DNA of 64,000 bases from Pusillimonas sp. T2 (GCF_002236805.1 NZ_NIQA01000003.1:310001-374000); one strand, 5' to 3'; positions 7,600 to 17,185 are shown, numbered from the stretch's first letter. Numbers and translations: made by a program. Notes: generated by a model not told the origin, from the letters alone.

Positions 7600-9252
7600 A
7601 TGCCTCATTTGCTCACCCGTCATACCGTGTTTTATCTGGTCATTCTTGGCACGTTGATATTCAGTCTGCTGGCGCTAATGCATAACCAGGCGTGGTGGGT
7701 AGCGGCAGTCATATGCCTCTGGCTAAGCCTGTTGGGCATCTACGACTTGAATCAAACCCGGCATGCCATTCGGCGCAATTATCCGGTTATCGGCAACTTG
7801 CGCTATTTCTTTGAATTTATCCGACCTGAAATCCGGCAATACTTTATTGAAAGCGACAAAGACGAGCTGCCTTTCTCACGCGCTGAACGTTCGCTGGTGT
7901 ATCAACGCGCCAAGCACGATATCGACAAGCGCCCTTTCGGTACGCAAAACGATGTTTACGGTAACAACTACGAGTGGATCAACCACTCCATGAACCCGGT
8001 TCATATCGACAACAGCAACTTTCGCGTCACCATAGGCGGCCCAGACTGCAGCAAACCGTATAGCCTTTCAGCCTTCAATATTTCAGCGATGAGCTTCGGC
8101 GCCCTGTCGGGCAATGCCATACGCGCGCTCAACAAAGGCGCTCAGATGGGGCAATTCGCTCACGATACCGGCGAAGGAGGCATTAGTCTTTATCATCTCG
8201 AATACGGCGGAGATCTGATCTGGAATATCGGATCAGGCTACTTTGGTTGCCGCGATGCAGCAGGCAACTTTTCCGAAGAGGAATTCGTCAAACGCGCCAC
8301 CCATGACAATGTCAAAATGATAGAGATCAAGCTGTCACAGGGGGCCAAGCCCGGTCATGGCGGCATGTTGCCGGGGGCCAAGGTCACTGCCGAAATCGCA
8401 CGCGCCCGGGGCGTGCCCGTGGGGCAAGACTGCAATTCACCGGCTCGTCACAGCGCCTTCGACACGCCCACCGAGTTACTTGCATTCATTGCCCGACTGC
8501 GCCGCCTGTCGGGTGGCAAGCCCGTCGGGTTCAAACTATGCATTGGTCACCCCTGGGAATGGTTCGGCATCGCCAAGGCCATGCTCAAAACCGGCATCAC
8601 GCCGGACTTCATTGTCGTCGACGGCGCCGAGGGTGGCACCGGGGCGGCGCCCATTGAATTTGTCGATCATGTCGGCACGCCGCTGCGCGAAGGCCTTCGC
8701 CTGGTTCACAACACCTTGGTCGGCATCGGGCTGCGCGACCGCATCAAACTGGGTGCTTCCGGAAAGATCATCAGCGCCTTCGATATGGCCCGCATTATGG
8801 CGCTGGGCGCCGACTGGTGTAACAGCGCTCGAGGCTTTATGTTTGCCGTCGGCTGCATTCAAGCCCAGGCGTGCCACACGGGCGCCTGCCCCACCGGGGT
8901 CGCAACGCAAGACCCAAAACGTCAAAAGGCCCTGGTCGTTGAAGACAAGTCGGTCCGCGTACAACAATTTCACGACAACACATTAAAGGCACTGGCCGAA
9001 TTGCTCGGTGCGGCGGGGCTGCGCCACCCTACCGAACTGCGTCCTCACCACATCGCGCGCCGGATCTCCAGCAGTGAAGTCAAGGTTTTGTCGGCTTTGT
9101 TTCCCGACCTGGAGCCGGGAGAGATTCTCGAGGGCAAATTCCGCCAGACTATTTTTCGAGTCGCATGGCCCATGGCCCGGGAAGACTCGTTTGACCCGGC
9201 CTACAGCCTGAGTGCAGCCCTGTCTGGCAATACGGCCAACACCATTGATTGA
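7600..9252 (+). CDS. FMN-binding glutamate synthase-like protein
   Basis: Started at the ATG at 7600 with CAGGA upstream, the protein has 550 residues. Two membrane helices (about 8-50) precede a GltB domain-2-type alpha/beta barrel that binds FMN. The iron-sulphur pattern C-x5-C-x4-C is seen in CIQAQACHTGAC, as in the 3Fe-4S site of glutamate synthases, followed by PTGVATQD. The glutaminase domain and the C-terminal helix domain of real GltB are missing. Such stand-alone membrane-anchored proteins are common in Proteobacteria, and their physiological reaction is not established. The gene stands alone, upstream of a strong terminator. Confidence 0.85.
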   Translation: MPHLLTRHTVFYLVILGTLIFSLLALMHNQAWWVAAVICLWLSLLGIYDLNQTRHAIRRNYPVIGNLRYFFEFIRPEIRQYFIESDKDELPFSRAERSLVYQRAKHDIDKRPFGTQNDVYGNNYEWINHSMNPVHIDNSNFRVTIGGPDCSKPYSLSAFNISAMSFGALSGNAIRALNKGAQMGQFAHDTGEGGISLYHLEYGGDLIWNIGSGYFGCRDAAGNFSEEEFVKRATHDNVKMIEIKLSQGAKPGHGGMLPGAKVTAEIARARGVPVGQDCNSPARHSAFDTPTELLAFIARLRRLSGGKPVGFKLCIGHPWEWFGIAKAMLKTGITPDFIVVDGAEGGTGAAPIEFVDHVGTPLREGLRLVHNTLVGIGLRDRIKLGASGKIISAFDMARIMALGADWCNSARGFMFAVGCIQAQACHTGACPTGVATQDPKRQKALVVEDKSVRVQQFHDNTLKALAELLGAAGLRHPTELRPHHIARRISSSEVKVLSALFPDLEPGEILEGKFRQTIFRVAWPMAREDSFDPAYSLSAALSGNTANTID

Positions 9253-9420
9253 CAACACCCGCTAGCACGTCGACGCATGTCAGCATGCAGTTACATAAAT
9301 CAGTAGTAACACTAGGTTGAAGCCACGTAATGACCGCAGTAAAGTGAACTCACTGCCCTCAGGGGGCAGCTTAGCCACTCTCCGAAGCGGCTCTTGAATG
9401 CACCTGTTCTATCAGGTGTC

Positions 9421-9463
9421 ACTGCCATCGTGGCAGTAAGGCCCCGCCAGAAGGCGGGGCCTT
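9421..9463. terminator. Double hairpin terminator between convergent genes
   Basis: Two adjacent hairpins lie between the convergent glutamate synthase-like and ackA genes: ACTGCCA-TCG-TGGCAGT (9421-9437), then an 11-bp stem AAGGCCCCGCC / GGCGGGGCCTT (9438-9463) with loop AGAA. The second ends in a short T run on the plus strand and an A/T-poor tail on the minus strand, so it may serve both directions. Confidence 0.75.
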
Positions 9464-9471
9464 TGCATTAG

Positions 9472-10671
9472 TTAGCTCAGCAAGCTTTCAGCTAGCAACA
9501 AAGCCGCCTCTGAAGCCGCGACCCGCCCCTCGTCAGTGGCTATTACCCAAACCTCAACCGAACTGTTTGCGGTATGAATTGCGCAGGCCTGGCTGCCGCT
9601 GGCTTCTTGGTTAAGCGTAAGGTCAATATCAATGCCAAGCCACGCCAATCGCCCACAGACATCGGCGCGCAACGTGGCGTCGTTCTCGCCAATCCCGCCG
9701 CTAAACGCCAATACATCAAGACCACCCAAACACGCCGTAAGTCCACCCGCCTCGCGCACTATCCGATACGTAAACTGCTTTAGGGCCTGCAGCGCATTGG
9801 GTGAGCCGTTTGCCCGCAGCGTGCGCACGTCGGCCGAGATACCCGAAACCCCCAACAAGCCGCTTTGTCGGTACAGCAAGGTTTCAATCTGGGCGTGAGT
9901 CCAGCCCTGCTCCATCAAGTACAACAACACCCCGGCATCAAGCGAACCACTGCGGGTGCCCATCATTAAGCCGTCGAGCGCAGAAAACCCCATGGTAGTG
10001 GCAATACTTTGCCCTTGGCGCGTTGCGCACAGGCTGGCCCCATTGCCCAAATGTGCCATGATGACACGCGCATTGGCGTGGGCCGATTGCCGCTGCAGCA
10101 CCGACATAATGTACTGGTACGACAGCCCATGAAAGCCATAGCGACGCACCCCTTGATCTAAAAGCTTGCGGGGTAAGGCAAAGGCATAATCGACTTCGGG
10201 CAATGTGGCATGAAAGGCGGTATCGAAACAAGCCACCTGCGGCACTGTCGGAAACGCCTTTCGGAAACGACGGATGCCTTCAATGTTATGTGGCTGGTGT
10301 AAAGGAGCCAGCGAGTTGAACGACACGAGCCTGGCCAGAATATCGTCGGTCACCAACACACTCTGGGTAAACTGCCCACCACCATGCACCACCCGATGGG
10401 CAACGGCCTCGATTGACGCGGCCTCTGCCAAACCTGACAACAGCTGACGCAAGCGTTCCAGAGCCGCCTCGAAGGGGCCGATACCCGCGGGTACGGCCAG
10501 CGGCACTTGCTCATTTTTGCCTCGATACTTCCACCGCATGCTGGGGCAGCCATCGGGCTCGAGCCCCTCGATGCAGCCCGACAACACAAAAGGCTGCACC
10601 TGACCGTCATGCAGCGGATGCAAAGAAAACTTCAACGACGACGAACCTGCATTGACCGCGAGAATGGCCAT
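9472..10671 (-). CDS. ackA: Acetate kinase
   Basis: Started at MAILAVNAGSSSLKFSL (ATG at 10671, with AAGGTGG upstream), the protein has 399 residues, the normal length for AckA. The N-terminal phosphate-binding motif NAGSSS, the VVHGG segment with its catalytic region, the PxVACFDTAFH motif, GFHGLSY, AHLGNGAS, and the second acetate kinase signature GTRSGSLD are all present. It interconverts acetyl phosphate plus ADP with acetate plus ATP. The phosphotransacetylase partner is the fusion protein directly upstream, 68 bases away on the same strand, so the two form a functional pair. Confidence 0.95.
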   Translation of the reverse strand: MAILAVNAGSSSLKFSLHPLHDGQVQPFVLSGCIEGLEPDGCPSMRWKYRGKNEQVPLAVPAGIGPFEAALERLRQLLSGLAEAASIEAVAHRVVHGGGQFTQSVLVTDDILARLVSFNSLAPLHQPHNIEGIRRFRKAFPTVPQVACFDTAFHATLPEVDYAFALPRKLLDQGVRRYGFHGLSYQYIMSVLQRQSAHANARVIMAHLGNGASLCATRQGQSIATTMGFSALDGLMMGTRSGSLDAGVLLYLMEQGWTHAQIETLLYRQSGLLGVSGISADVRTLRANGSPNALQALKQFTYRIVREAGGLTACLGGLDVLAFSGGIGENDATLRADVCGRLAWLGIDIDLTLNQEASGSQACAIHTANSSVEVWVIATDEGRVAASEAALLLAESLLS

Positions 10672-10739
10672 AACCCACCTTAAAGAAGCACACACTTAAC
10701 CCGGTTGGTACGCAAGCACAACCAGGCGTATAAACCCGT

Positions 10740-12143
10740 TCAGCCAAGCTTCCAGGCATTTTCGGCCCGACGCCGCTTTATGTCGCGCGCCGCCAGTACA
10801 GCCAACACGGCGGAAGCGACCCGCGCCATCGGCCCATCGGCCCGACTGGTCAGTGCGATGGGTACACGTGCCCCGAGCACCAACCCAGACCCGCTCGCCC
10901 CCGCCAGATATTCAAGCTGCTTGGCCACCATGTTGCCGCTTTCCAGGTCGGGAACGGCCAGAATATCGGCCTGCCCCGCGACCTCTGATGCAATGCCCTT
11001 GATACGCACCGCGTCTGGCGAAATGGCGTTATCAAAAGCCAGTGGCCCGTCAAGGCGACCGCCTTTGATTTGCCCTCGATCGCTCATTTTGCACAAGGCA
11101 GCCGCGTCGATGGTTGACGGAATAGCGGGCGTGACGGTCTCGACGGCCGACAAAATCGCGACGCGCGGCTTATCTACCCCAAGCACTCGGGCAAAATCGA
11201 TGGCATTCTGGATGATGTCGGCCTTTTCAAGCAGCGTAGGACGAATATTGATCGCCGCATCGGTGATCAGCAATGGCTTGGGGTACAACGGCACGTCGAA
11301 ACGAAACACATGCGACAACCTACGCCCCGTGCGCAAGGCGGGCTCAGACAACACCGCCTTAAGCAGCTCGTCCGTGTGGAGACTGCCTTTCATCAAGATA
11401 TCGACGTCTTGACGAGCGGCCATTGCTGCGGCTTTTTCGGCGGCGGCATGGCTATGTTCGACGGACACGATTTCAACACCCGACACATCGAGCCCTGCCT
11501 CTTGGGCGACACGCCTTATACGGCCCTCAGGGCCGATAAGCACAGGCACAATTAAGGCATGGCGCGCCGCGTCAAGCGCACCGCTTAACGACTCACTATC
11601 GCACGGGTGCACAACGGCGCAACGCACGGGTCCCCCCCCTTTCACCCGCGCCAGCAAATCATTCAGCCGAGCTTCAGGGTCAAAAAGCTGAATATGGGGT
11701 GCGCTGACGCGAGGAACGCGCACCTTCTGATCAGGCGCCAACAAGCGTGCAGTCCCTTTCAGCACAGCGTCTCCGGTCTGATTGGTAACCAGGCAATCCA
11801 TGACGACGTGCTTTTTAGGGTCGACCTTTTCAAGCACCGTGGCCACGACGGTCAGCGTATCGCCAACACGCACTGGCTTGATGAATTTAAGGTCTTGTCC
11901 AAGGTAAATCGTGCCAGCACCCGGAAAATGCGTGCCAAACAGCGCTGAAATCATCGCAGCGCCCAACATGCCGTGGGCAACGACCCCATGAAACATCGAC
12001 GCGTTCGCATAGTCGGCATTCAGGTGCGCAGGGTTGATATCACCAGACACGGCGGCAAACGCCTGAATATCTTCGGTGGTAACGGTACGTACCAAACGTG
12101 CGCTCTGCCCGACCTTAAGCTCGTCGAAGGTGACGTTCTCCAT
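10740..12143 (-). CDS. MaoC hydratase / phosphate acetyltransferase fusion
   Basis: The protein has 467 residues from the ATG at 12143; an in-frame ATG at 12170 is also possible. Residues 1 to about 140 form a MaoC-like hot-dog domain with the (R)-specific enoyl-CoA hydratase pattern AVSGDINPAHLNADYA and GVVAHGMLGA. The rest is a phosphate acetyl/butyryl transferase domain (PTA/PTB) with LTSRADGPMARVASA near the end. The family is annotated as bifunctional enoyl-CoA hydratase/phosphate acetyltransferase in Burkholderiales and Alphaproteobacteria. With ackA it would link CoA esters to ATP formation. The hydratase half suggests a link to 3-hydroxyacyl-CoA or polyhydroxybutyrate metabolism, in keeping with the divergent hbd gene; this is inference. 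Confidence 0.9.
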   Translation of the reverse strand: MENVTFDELKVGQSARLVRTVTTEDIQAFAAVSGDINPAHLNADYANASMFHGVVAHGMLGAAMISALFGTHFPGAGTIYLGQDLKFIKPVRVGDTLTVVATVLEKVDPKKHVVMDCLVTNQTGDAVLKGTARLLAPDQKVRVPRVSAPHIQLFDPEARLNDLLARVKGGGPVRCAVVHPCDSESLSGALDAARHALIVPVLIGPEGRIRRVAQEAGLDVSGVEIVSVEHSHAAAEKAAAMAARQDVDILMKGSLHTDELLKAVLSEPALRTGRRLSHVFRFDVPLYPKPLLITDAAINIRPTLLEKADIIQNAIDFARVLGVDKPRVAILSAVETVTPAIPSTIDAAALCKMSDRGQIKGGRLDGPLAFDNAISPDAVRIKGIASEVAGQADILAVPDLESGNMVAKQLEYLAGASGSGLVLGARVPIALTSRADGPMARVASAVLAVLAARDIKRRRAENAWKLG

Positions 12144-12361
12144 CCATTCAGAATCAGTATCGCGGTGCATAGGCAGACAGGCTCTTACAAAAAGTTGATC
12201 AGCAATATAAACGCCACCATACCGAAATCAACGGCTGATTGTAAGAACCCCGCGTGACAAACTGATTGACAAACCTCAAGCCGGTAAGCCAATCTGCCGC
12301 AGCCGTCGCCGGTCGTTTATACTGCAGCGCAGCATCAAAACATGCACAAGGAGATACTGAC

Positions 12362-13210
12362 ATGACGATTTCAACGGTAGGCATCATTGGTGCCGGCACA
12401 ATGGGTAACGGCATTGCACAAGCGTGTGCCGTATCCGGTATTAATGTAGTAATGGTCGACATTTCTGACGCAGCCGTCGAAAAAGGTCTGGCTACCATTA
12501 CAGGCAGTCTCGACCGCCTGATCAAAAAAGAAAAAATTACCGAAGCCGACAAAGCTGCGGCATTGGGGCGTATCAAAGGATCAACGCGCTACGAAGACCT
12601 AAAACCGGCGCAAATGGTCATTGAAGCAGCCACCGAAAACTACGAGCTGAAAGTCAAGATTTTGAAGCAGCTCGACGAGATGCTTGAAAGTGACGTCATC
12701 ATCGCCACCAACACATCGTCCATTTCCATTACCCAATTGGCCGCCGTCACACAACGCGCCGACAAATTCATTGGCATGCACTTCTTCAACCCCGTGCCCA
12801 TGATGACACTGGTTGAGCTGATTTTAGGCCTGCAAACAGCCGACACGACACACGCCCGGGTTAAAGACCTGGCCGAGCGCCTGGGTAAAACGCCGATCAC
12901 CGTCAAGAACGCCCCCGGTTTTGTAGTTAACCGTATCCTCATCCCGATGATCAACGAGGCATTTTTCGTACTGGCCGAAGGCCTGGCGTCTCCGGAAGAC
13001 ATTGATGCCGGCATGAAGCTGGGTTGCAACCACCCCATTGGGCCTCTGGCGCTAGCCGACATGGTCGGCCTGGACGTTTGCCTGGCGGTTATGGAGGTTT
13101 ACCTGAAAGAGTTTGGCGACAGCAAGTATCGCCCGTGCCAGCTGTTGCGCGAAATGGTTGCCGCCGGGCGCCTGGGCCGTAAAACTGGCCATGGTGTGTA
13201 TACCTACTAA
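12362..13210 (+). CDS. hbd: 3-hydroxybutyryl-CoA dehydrogenase
   Basis: The start at 12362 is set by AAGGAG nine bases upstream and the immediate NAD-binding motif VGIIGAGTMGNG; longer extensions lack sense. The 282-residue protein has an N-terminal Rossmann domain (about 1-185), the catalytic His in GMHFFNP, and the C-terminal dimerisation domain (PGFVVNRIL onward), ending with GRKTGHGVYTY. It oxidises (S)-3-hydroxybutyryl-CoA to acetoacetyl-CoA with NAD(P). PaaH-type enzymes share this architecture, but no phenylacetate genes are nearby. It is divergent from the MaoC-PTA/ackA pair. Confidence 0.93.
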   Translation: MTISTVGIIGAGTMGNGIAQACAVSGINVVMVDISDAAVEKGLATITGSLDRLIKKEKITEADKAAALGRIKGSTRYEDLKPAQMVIEAATENYELKVKILKQLDEMLESDVIIATNTSSISITQLAAVTQRADKFIGMHFFNPVPMMTLVELILGLQTADTTHARVKDLAERLGKTPITVKNAPGFVVNRILIPMINEAFFVLAEGLASPEDIDAGMKLGCNHPIGPLALADMVGLDVCLAVMEVYLKEFGDSKYRPCQLLREMVAAGRLGRKTGHGVYTY

Positions 13211-13220
13211 AGACAGTAAG

Positions 13221-13260
13221 TTTGCCGGGGTCGTTAAGGCCATGACTCCGGCAAATTATT
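13221..13260. terminator. Terminator between hbd and azlD
   Basis: A 12-bp stem TTTGCCGGGGTC / GACTCCGGCAAA (13221-13232 and 13244-13255, one G-T pair) with an 11-base loop is followed by TTATT. It lies between convergent genes; the flanking AAA/TTT of the stem would give either transcript a U-rich end. Confidence 0.6.
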
Positions 13261-13286
13261 GGGCCCTTACCGCAGGCAACTTTTGA

Positions 13287-13607
13287 TTAAAGGTTGCGCA
13301 TCAATAAGTAAGCGGCTGTGCCCATCACAATGCTTAGCAATGTGTTGCGGGTCCGCCACTGCAGCACAATCACCAAAAGTACGGCAATACCTTCTTGCCA
13401 GATGCCGGCGGGGTTTTCGCGGGTGGCGCCCACCATCGTATGCAGCAACAGCAGCGTCATCACAGACAAGGGCAGTGTGGCCCCCAGTTTATGTACCAAA
13501 CCCTGACGACGTAACCAGCGGCCCGCTACAAAAGGCAAGGCTCGCAAGGCAAAAGTCACACCGGCCATAACAGCAATCACTGCCCATACATAATCTGTAT
13601 CAGACAT
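13287..13607 (-). CDS. azlD: AzlD-like branched-chain amino acid export subunit
   Basis: Starting at MSDTDYVWAV (ATG at 13607), the protein has about 106 residues and four hydrophobic helices. It matches the small AzlD family, including RALPF in the second segment. AzlD partners AzlC in export of branched-chain amino acids and their analogues. The start lies inside the 3' end of azlC (8-bp overlap), so the two are translationally coupled. Confidence 0.88.
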   Translation of the reverse strand: MSDTDYVWAVIAVMAGVTFALRALPFVAGRWLRRQGLVHKLGATLPLSVMTLLLLHTMVGATRENPAGIWQEGIAVLLVIVLQWRTRNTLLSIVMGTAAYLLMRNL

Positions 13608-14289
13608 TGCGCTCCTCCGCCCTGCTTGGCGCCGGCTTAACCAACACACCAGCCAGCACGCTTAAACCAATGGCAATCACCAGCGCCTGCCCCGGCGCAA
13701 GCACATACGCCACGCCATAACCCAGCACCGCCACCCAAATAGGCCAGACCACGCGCTTTGCGCGCCATTGCTCTACCGCCAGCACAGCGAACAAGGCCGC
13801 CAGGACAAAATCAAGACCGGACAAATCAAGCTGCACCACGGCGCCCGCCCAAACCCCTAACGCCGTGCCGCCAACCCACCAACATTGGTTCAAGGCAGAC
13901 AACAACACCATTTTTTGCCCACGCAATTGTTCGGGCAGCGCCGTCAGCACGGCATACGTTTCGTCGGTCAGTGCAAACATGCTGTACCAACGCCGCCAGC
14001 CCGCCAAAGGCACCGCCTTAAGCAAAGAAATGCCGTAGAACACATGACGCAAATTGACGACCAGCGTGGCCAGCGCAATGGCCCCCACCGGCAGCCCAGC
14101 CGCCAGCATAGGCACCATCATGAATTGTGCTGCTCCCGCATAAACAAACACGCTGGCAGCAATGGCAAGCCACGGGCTCCCTCCGGCTTCAACAAACAAA
14201 AAGCCAAAGACAATGCCCAACGGTATATAGCCCATCGCAACAGGCGTGGTCAGTTCGGCCAGGGTTGGCGCAGTTTGACGTGCAGACAT
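13600..14289 (-). CDS. azlC: AzlC-like branched-chain amino acid exporter
   Basis: This 229-residue membrane protein has the AzlC pattern: an N-terminal PVAMGYIPLGIVFGFL, then AAQFMMVPMLAAG, NLRHVFYGISL, and LTDETYAV. It is the large subunit of the AzlCD exporter (LIV-E family), with about seven helices. It overlaps azlD at the 3' end and begins nine bases after the yaeQ stop codon, so yaeQ-azlC-azlD may be one transcript. No adjacent Lrp-type regulator is seen. Confidence 0.9.
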   Translation of the reverse strand: MSARQTAPTLAELTTPVAMGYIPLGIVFGFLFVEAGGSPWLAIAASVFVYAGAAQFMMVPMLAAGLPVGAIALATLVVNLRHVFYGISLLKAVPLAGWRRWYSMFALTDETYAVLTALPEQLRGQKMVLLSALNQCWWVGGTALGVWAGAVVQLDLSGLDFVLAALFAVLAVEQWRAKRVVWPIWVAVLGYGVAYVLAPGQALVIAIGLSVLAGVLVKPAPSRAEERNV

Positions 14290-14298
14290 AAACGCTAA

Positions 14299-14841
14299 TT
14301 AGCCGTTCAGGCGTTGAAGATGTACCGTGGCCTCACCCGCGTCGGAGGACACCCATAAGGTGTCATCTTGAATATTGATGTTAAGCGTCATTTTTCGCTC
14401 GGCCAAGGCAGCCAGGGCCTGGGTGCCGTCTACATCAAACATAAAAGCGCGCACTTTCGGGTTACGGGCCAGTTTATTTTGCACCCCCTGCCACCACAGG
14501 GTCGCGTTACGGCCATAAGCCATAAGCACCACCGCCTCAGAACGGCCACACGCCTTGAGCACACGACGCTCGTCGGGTAGCCCGGCTTCAACCCACAACT
14601 CAATAGCGCCAGTAAGATCAAGACGCCACAAATCGGGCTCATCGGCTTCCGACAAACCTCGCGTAAACGCCAGCGTATCGGCATCGTCGGCGTACAAGGC
14701 GTAGGCCAACAGCCGCACCATCATACGTTCATCCGTTTCCGACGGGTGCCGCGCCAGCGTTACCGCATGGCTGGCATAATACCCGCGGTCATTGTCGGCA
14801 ATATTAAGGTCGGCTTTATAAACAGTGGCACGCAACGCCAT
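14299..14841 (-). CDS. yaeQ: YaeQ family protein
   Basis: Starting at MALRATVYKADLNIADNDRGYY, the standard YaeQ N-terminus, the protein has 180 residues, equal to E. coli YaeQ. The frame runs 25 codons further upstream, but that part is not family-like. YaeQ has a PD-(D/E)xK nuclease-like fold with unclear activity; older reports of a link to RfaH function were not confirmed. Conserved stretches GLSEADEPDLW and ELWVEAGLPDERR are present. Confidence 0.92.
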   Translation of the reverse strand: MALRATVYKADLNIADNDRGYYASHAVTLARHPSETDERMMVRLLAYALYADDADTLAFTRGLSEADEPDLWRLDLTGAIELWVEAGLPDERRVLKACGRSEAVVLMAYGRNATLWWQGVQNKLARNPKVRAFMFDVDGTQALAALAERKMTLNINIQDDTLWVSSDAGEATVHLQRLNG

Positions 14842-14979
14842 GATGCAACTCGAAAAAACAACGGGCGCCCAGTGTATCGCAAGGCAGCCGTCAATGCCCT
14901 TGAGCACGATGCGCAAGGCCTTACGTTTTGGTCACGATACGGCGATTAAAATAGCGAATCGGCCCACCTCAAAGAGATC

Positions 14980-15207
14980 GTGACCTTGAACCCGCTTCAC
15001 CCTAAAAAACTACTGCTTACCAAATGGACTGCGGTCAAACCCATCGCCAAAAACAAGCATTTTTTGGTGATTAAAGTCGTTGAGCCCGACCCGCCGGAAA
15101 CGGCAATAACGTGGGTTGAAATTGAAGCGGTGTACTCAAAAGCCGTAAAAACCATCGCGTGGCGAGACTTGAAAGATACAACTCAATGGCGTCAGGGTTG
15201 GGTGTAG
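14980..15207 (+). CDS. Small Trp-rich protein (TIGR02450-like)
   Basis: This 75-residue protein starts with GTG at 14980 and reads NPLHPKKLLLTKWTAVKP, with further tryptophans at WVEIEAV, AWRDL and WRQGW. That matches the small Trp-rich conserved family TIGR02450, whose function is unknown. It is divergent from yaeQ and too small to be safely called by length alone, but the family match is clear. No partner gene is adjacent. Confidence 0.85.
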   Translation: MTLNPLHPKKLLLTKWTAVKPIAKNKHFLVIKVVEPDPPETAITWVEIEAVYSKAVKTIAWRDLKDTTQWRQGWV

Positions 15208-15251
15208 CCGCGCAGAAAACAAGACAAACAACCCATTAAAAAATACGGCCC

Positions 15252-16046
15252 TTAAACACTTTCTATAAAGTTCAAAACGGTGTCCGCAAAAATGTCGGGG
15301 CACTCAAAAGGCACCAAGTGCCCGCTTTGCAACTCAACATAGCGCGCCCCAGTAATGGCTTCGGCCAGATCCTGGGCGTGCGCCTTGGGCACCATAAAAT
15401 CATTGGCACAGCCGATAACCAACGTTCGCGCCCGTATCTGCCCAAGATACTCCCGAACGTCCAGGCGTCGGTCTAAATCAATTTGGCGGGAAATGCCGTC
15501 CCAGCGGTTTGACGTGCATATTGCGTCGATCCAACTCTGAATATCGCCGGGCGCCATAGCGTTCAGAAACTGCGGCGAAAACCCGGTAAGCAAAATGACC
15601 TTGGCAAATGCGCGCGGGTCGTCTTGTATGAGTTGCAACCAGAGGTCGGACTGCATACCCAACCGGCTTTGCCCCCCATATGCAAACCCCGCTACCAGAA
15701 CAAGAGAGCGAACATGCTGCGGGTACTGCGCAGCAATATAAATTGCAACCGCAGCCCCCAGCGAATACCCCACCAGATCGAACTTGCCTAGTTCGGCCGC
15801 ACCAACCCCTGACATGACCTGCTCTGCCAGTGCTTCTACCTGCAATACGCCGCCATGGTCCTGCGTCTTTCCCGACCCAGCGTAGTCAACCCTCACAACC
15901 TGTCGACGTGCGGTAAAACGCCCCATGAGATGATCCCAATTGCTGTGCAGATCGCCGCCTGTTCCCGAAATCAACACCAAGCCTTCGCCCTGGCCATCGA
16001 CCTGATAAGAAATATTGGCCTGAGCAAGCCGCACCATCGCTGTCAT
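15252..16046 (-). CDS. Alpha/beta hydrolase
   Basis: The protein has about 264 residues from the ATG at 16046; another ATG nine bases downstream is possible, and no decisive ribosome binding site is visible. It has the canonical hydrolase layout: oxyanion region SGTGGDLHSNW, nucleophile elbow GYSLGAA, an acid Asp in IGCANDFMVP, and a final His in QSGHLVPFE. The cap region is helical. Substrate is unknown; the fold includes esterases, lactonases and C-C hydrolases. The gene is divergent from the DMT transporter gene at 16292. Confidence 0.85.
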   Translation of the reverse strand: MTAMVRLAQANISYQVDGQGEGLVLISGTGGDLHSNWDHLMGRFTARRQVVRVDYAGSGKTQDHGGVLQVEALAEQVMSGVGAAELGKFDLVGYSLGAAVAIYIAAQYPQHVRSLVLVAGFAYGGQSRLGMQSDLWLQLIQDDPRAFAKVILLTGFSPQFLNAMAPGDIQSWIDAICTSNRWDGISRQIDLDRRLDVREYLGQIRARTLVIGCANDFMVPKAHAQDLAEAITGARYVELQSGHLVPFECPDIFADTVLNFIESV

Positions 16047-16291
16047 TCTGTTAACGCCTGTCAATTGTTTGCCATGCCCGCGCCAGTGGCTTGCAGACAC
16101 AAAAAAGCATCCTTAAATCACCCTTCTGACCGCCCTTCATTCAGGCGTGTATTATCATCTTGAGCACGAACATCGACAATCTTTAACACAGACTGCCGAT
16201 AATCGTACTGACAACGACGGCCAAACACAGACTCTCAGCGGTGCCTGGCATGTACCCGCGACCAAACCCAAGCACAAACACCCTGCGCCCC

Positions 16292-17185
16292 ATGGAATCA
16301 AAGATCAAGACCGTCGTTCCGATATACGTATCACTTGTCTTGATCTGGGCGCTGACGCCGTTATCTATCGTCTGGAGCGTTGCCGAAATCCCCAAGCTCT
16401 GGTCGCTAATGTTGCGCTTTTGCCTGGCCGCACCGATCATTGCCCTGGTTCTGGTCGTGATCAGGGTAAAACTGCCCCTTACACGCACCGCCTTGCACAG
16501 TTATCTGGCCGGATCATTCAGCCTGATTGTCTCGCAGACATTTACCTACCTGGCCACGGGCTATCTGTCGTCAGGCATGATTGCGCTGATGTTCGGATTT
16601 GCGCCGATTGTGGCCGGCTTGATTGCCTACCTGCTCTACCGGCAACGGTTAACGGGCATACAGTGGCTTGGCATGGCGGTGGCCATTATGGGCTTGTACA
16701 CCAACACCATGGCCGACGAAGAAGCACGCCTCGACACCGTAGGGCTGGTGCTGATGTTCTGCGCCATACTCACCTACGCGATCTCCATTTTCTGGGTGAA
16801 GCACATCAATGCGCGCATCCCGCCTATCGCACAGGCATCGGGCTCCATCTTTGTCTCAACCCTCATCTCGTTCTGCTTTCTGCCTTTTATTTGGGCTGAA
16901 ATGCCCGCGACCATGCCAGGCGCGCGATCAATGATGGCCATCGGCTATCTGGTCATTGCCTCATCGGTATTGGGGATGTTTTGTTACTTCAACCTAATGC
17001 AAAAAATTTCGGCCACCACGTTGTCGCTAGCTACCGTATTGACGCCCATGCTGGCCATAGGCTTTGGTATTTTGCTTAACAATGAACCTTTCAAGATCAA
17101 CATCGTGATTGGCACCGCATTGGTCATTGCCGGACTACTGCTATATTTTTACCGTGACTTGGCCGCCTTACGGACAAAGCAATAG
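16292..17185 (+). CDS. EamA/DMT family transporter
   Basis: Started at MESKIKTVV (ATG at 16292), this 297-residue protein has ten predicted helices in two EamA repeats and no obvious defect. The upstream in-frame extension is Pro/Arg-rich and unlikely to be translated. Substrates of this superfamily range from amino acids to nucleosides and cannot be inferred. It is distinct from the frameshifted EamA gene at 1301-2142 and not closely similar by eye. Confidence 0.88.
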   Translation: MESKIKTVVPIYVSLVLIWALTPLSIVWSVAEIPKLWSLMLRFCLAAPIIALVLVVIRVKLPLTRTALHSYLAGSFSLIVSQTFTYLATGYLSSGMIALMFGFAPIVAGLIAYLLYRQRLTGIQWLGMAVAIMGLYTNTMADEEARLDTVGLVLMFCAILTYAISIFWVKHINARIPPIAQASGSIFVSTLISFCFLPFIWAEMPATMPGARSMMAIGYLVIASSVLGMFCYFNLMQKISATTLSLATVLTPMLAIGFGILLNNEPFKINIVIGTALVIAGLLLYFYRDLAALRTKQ

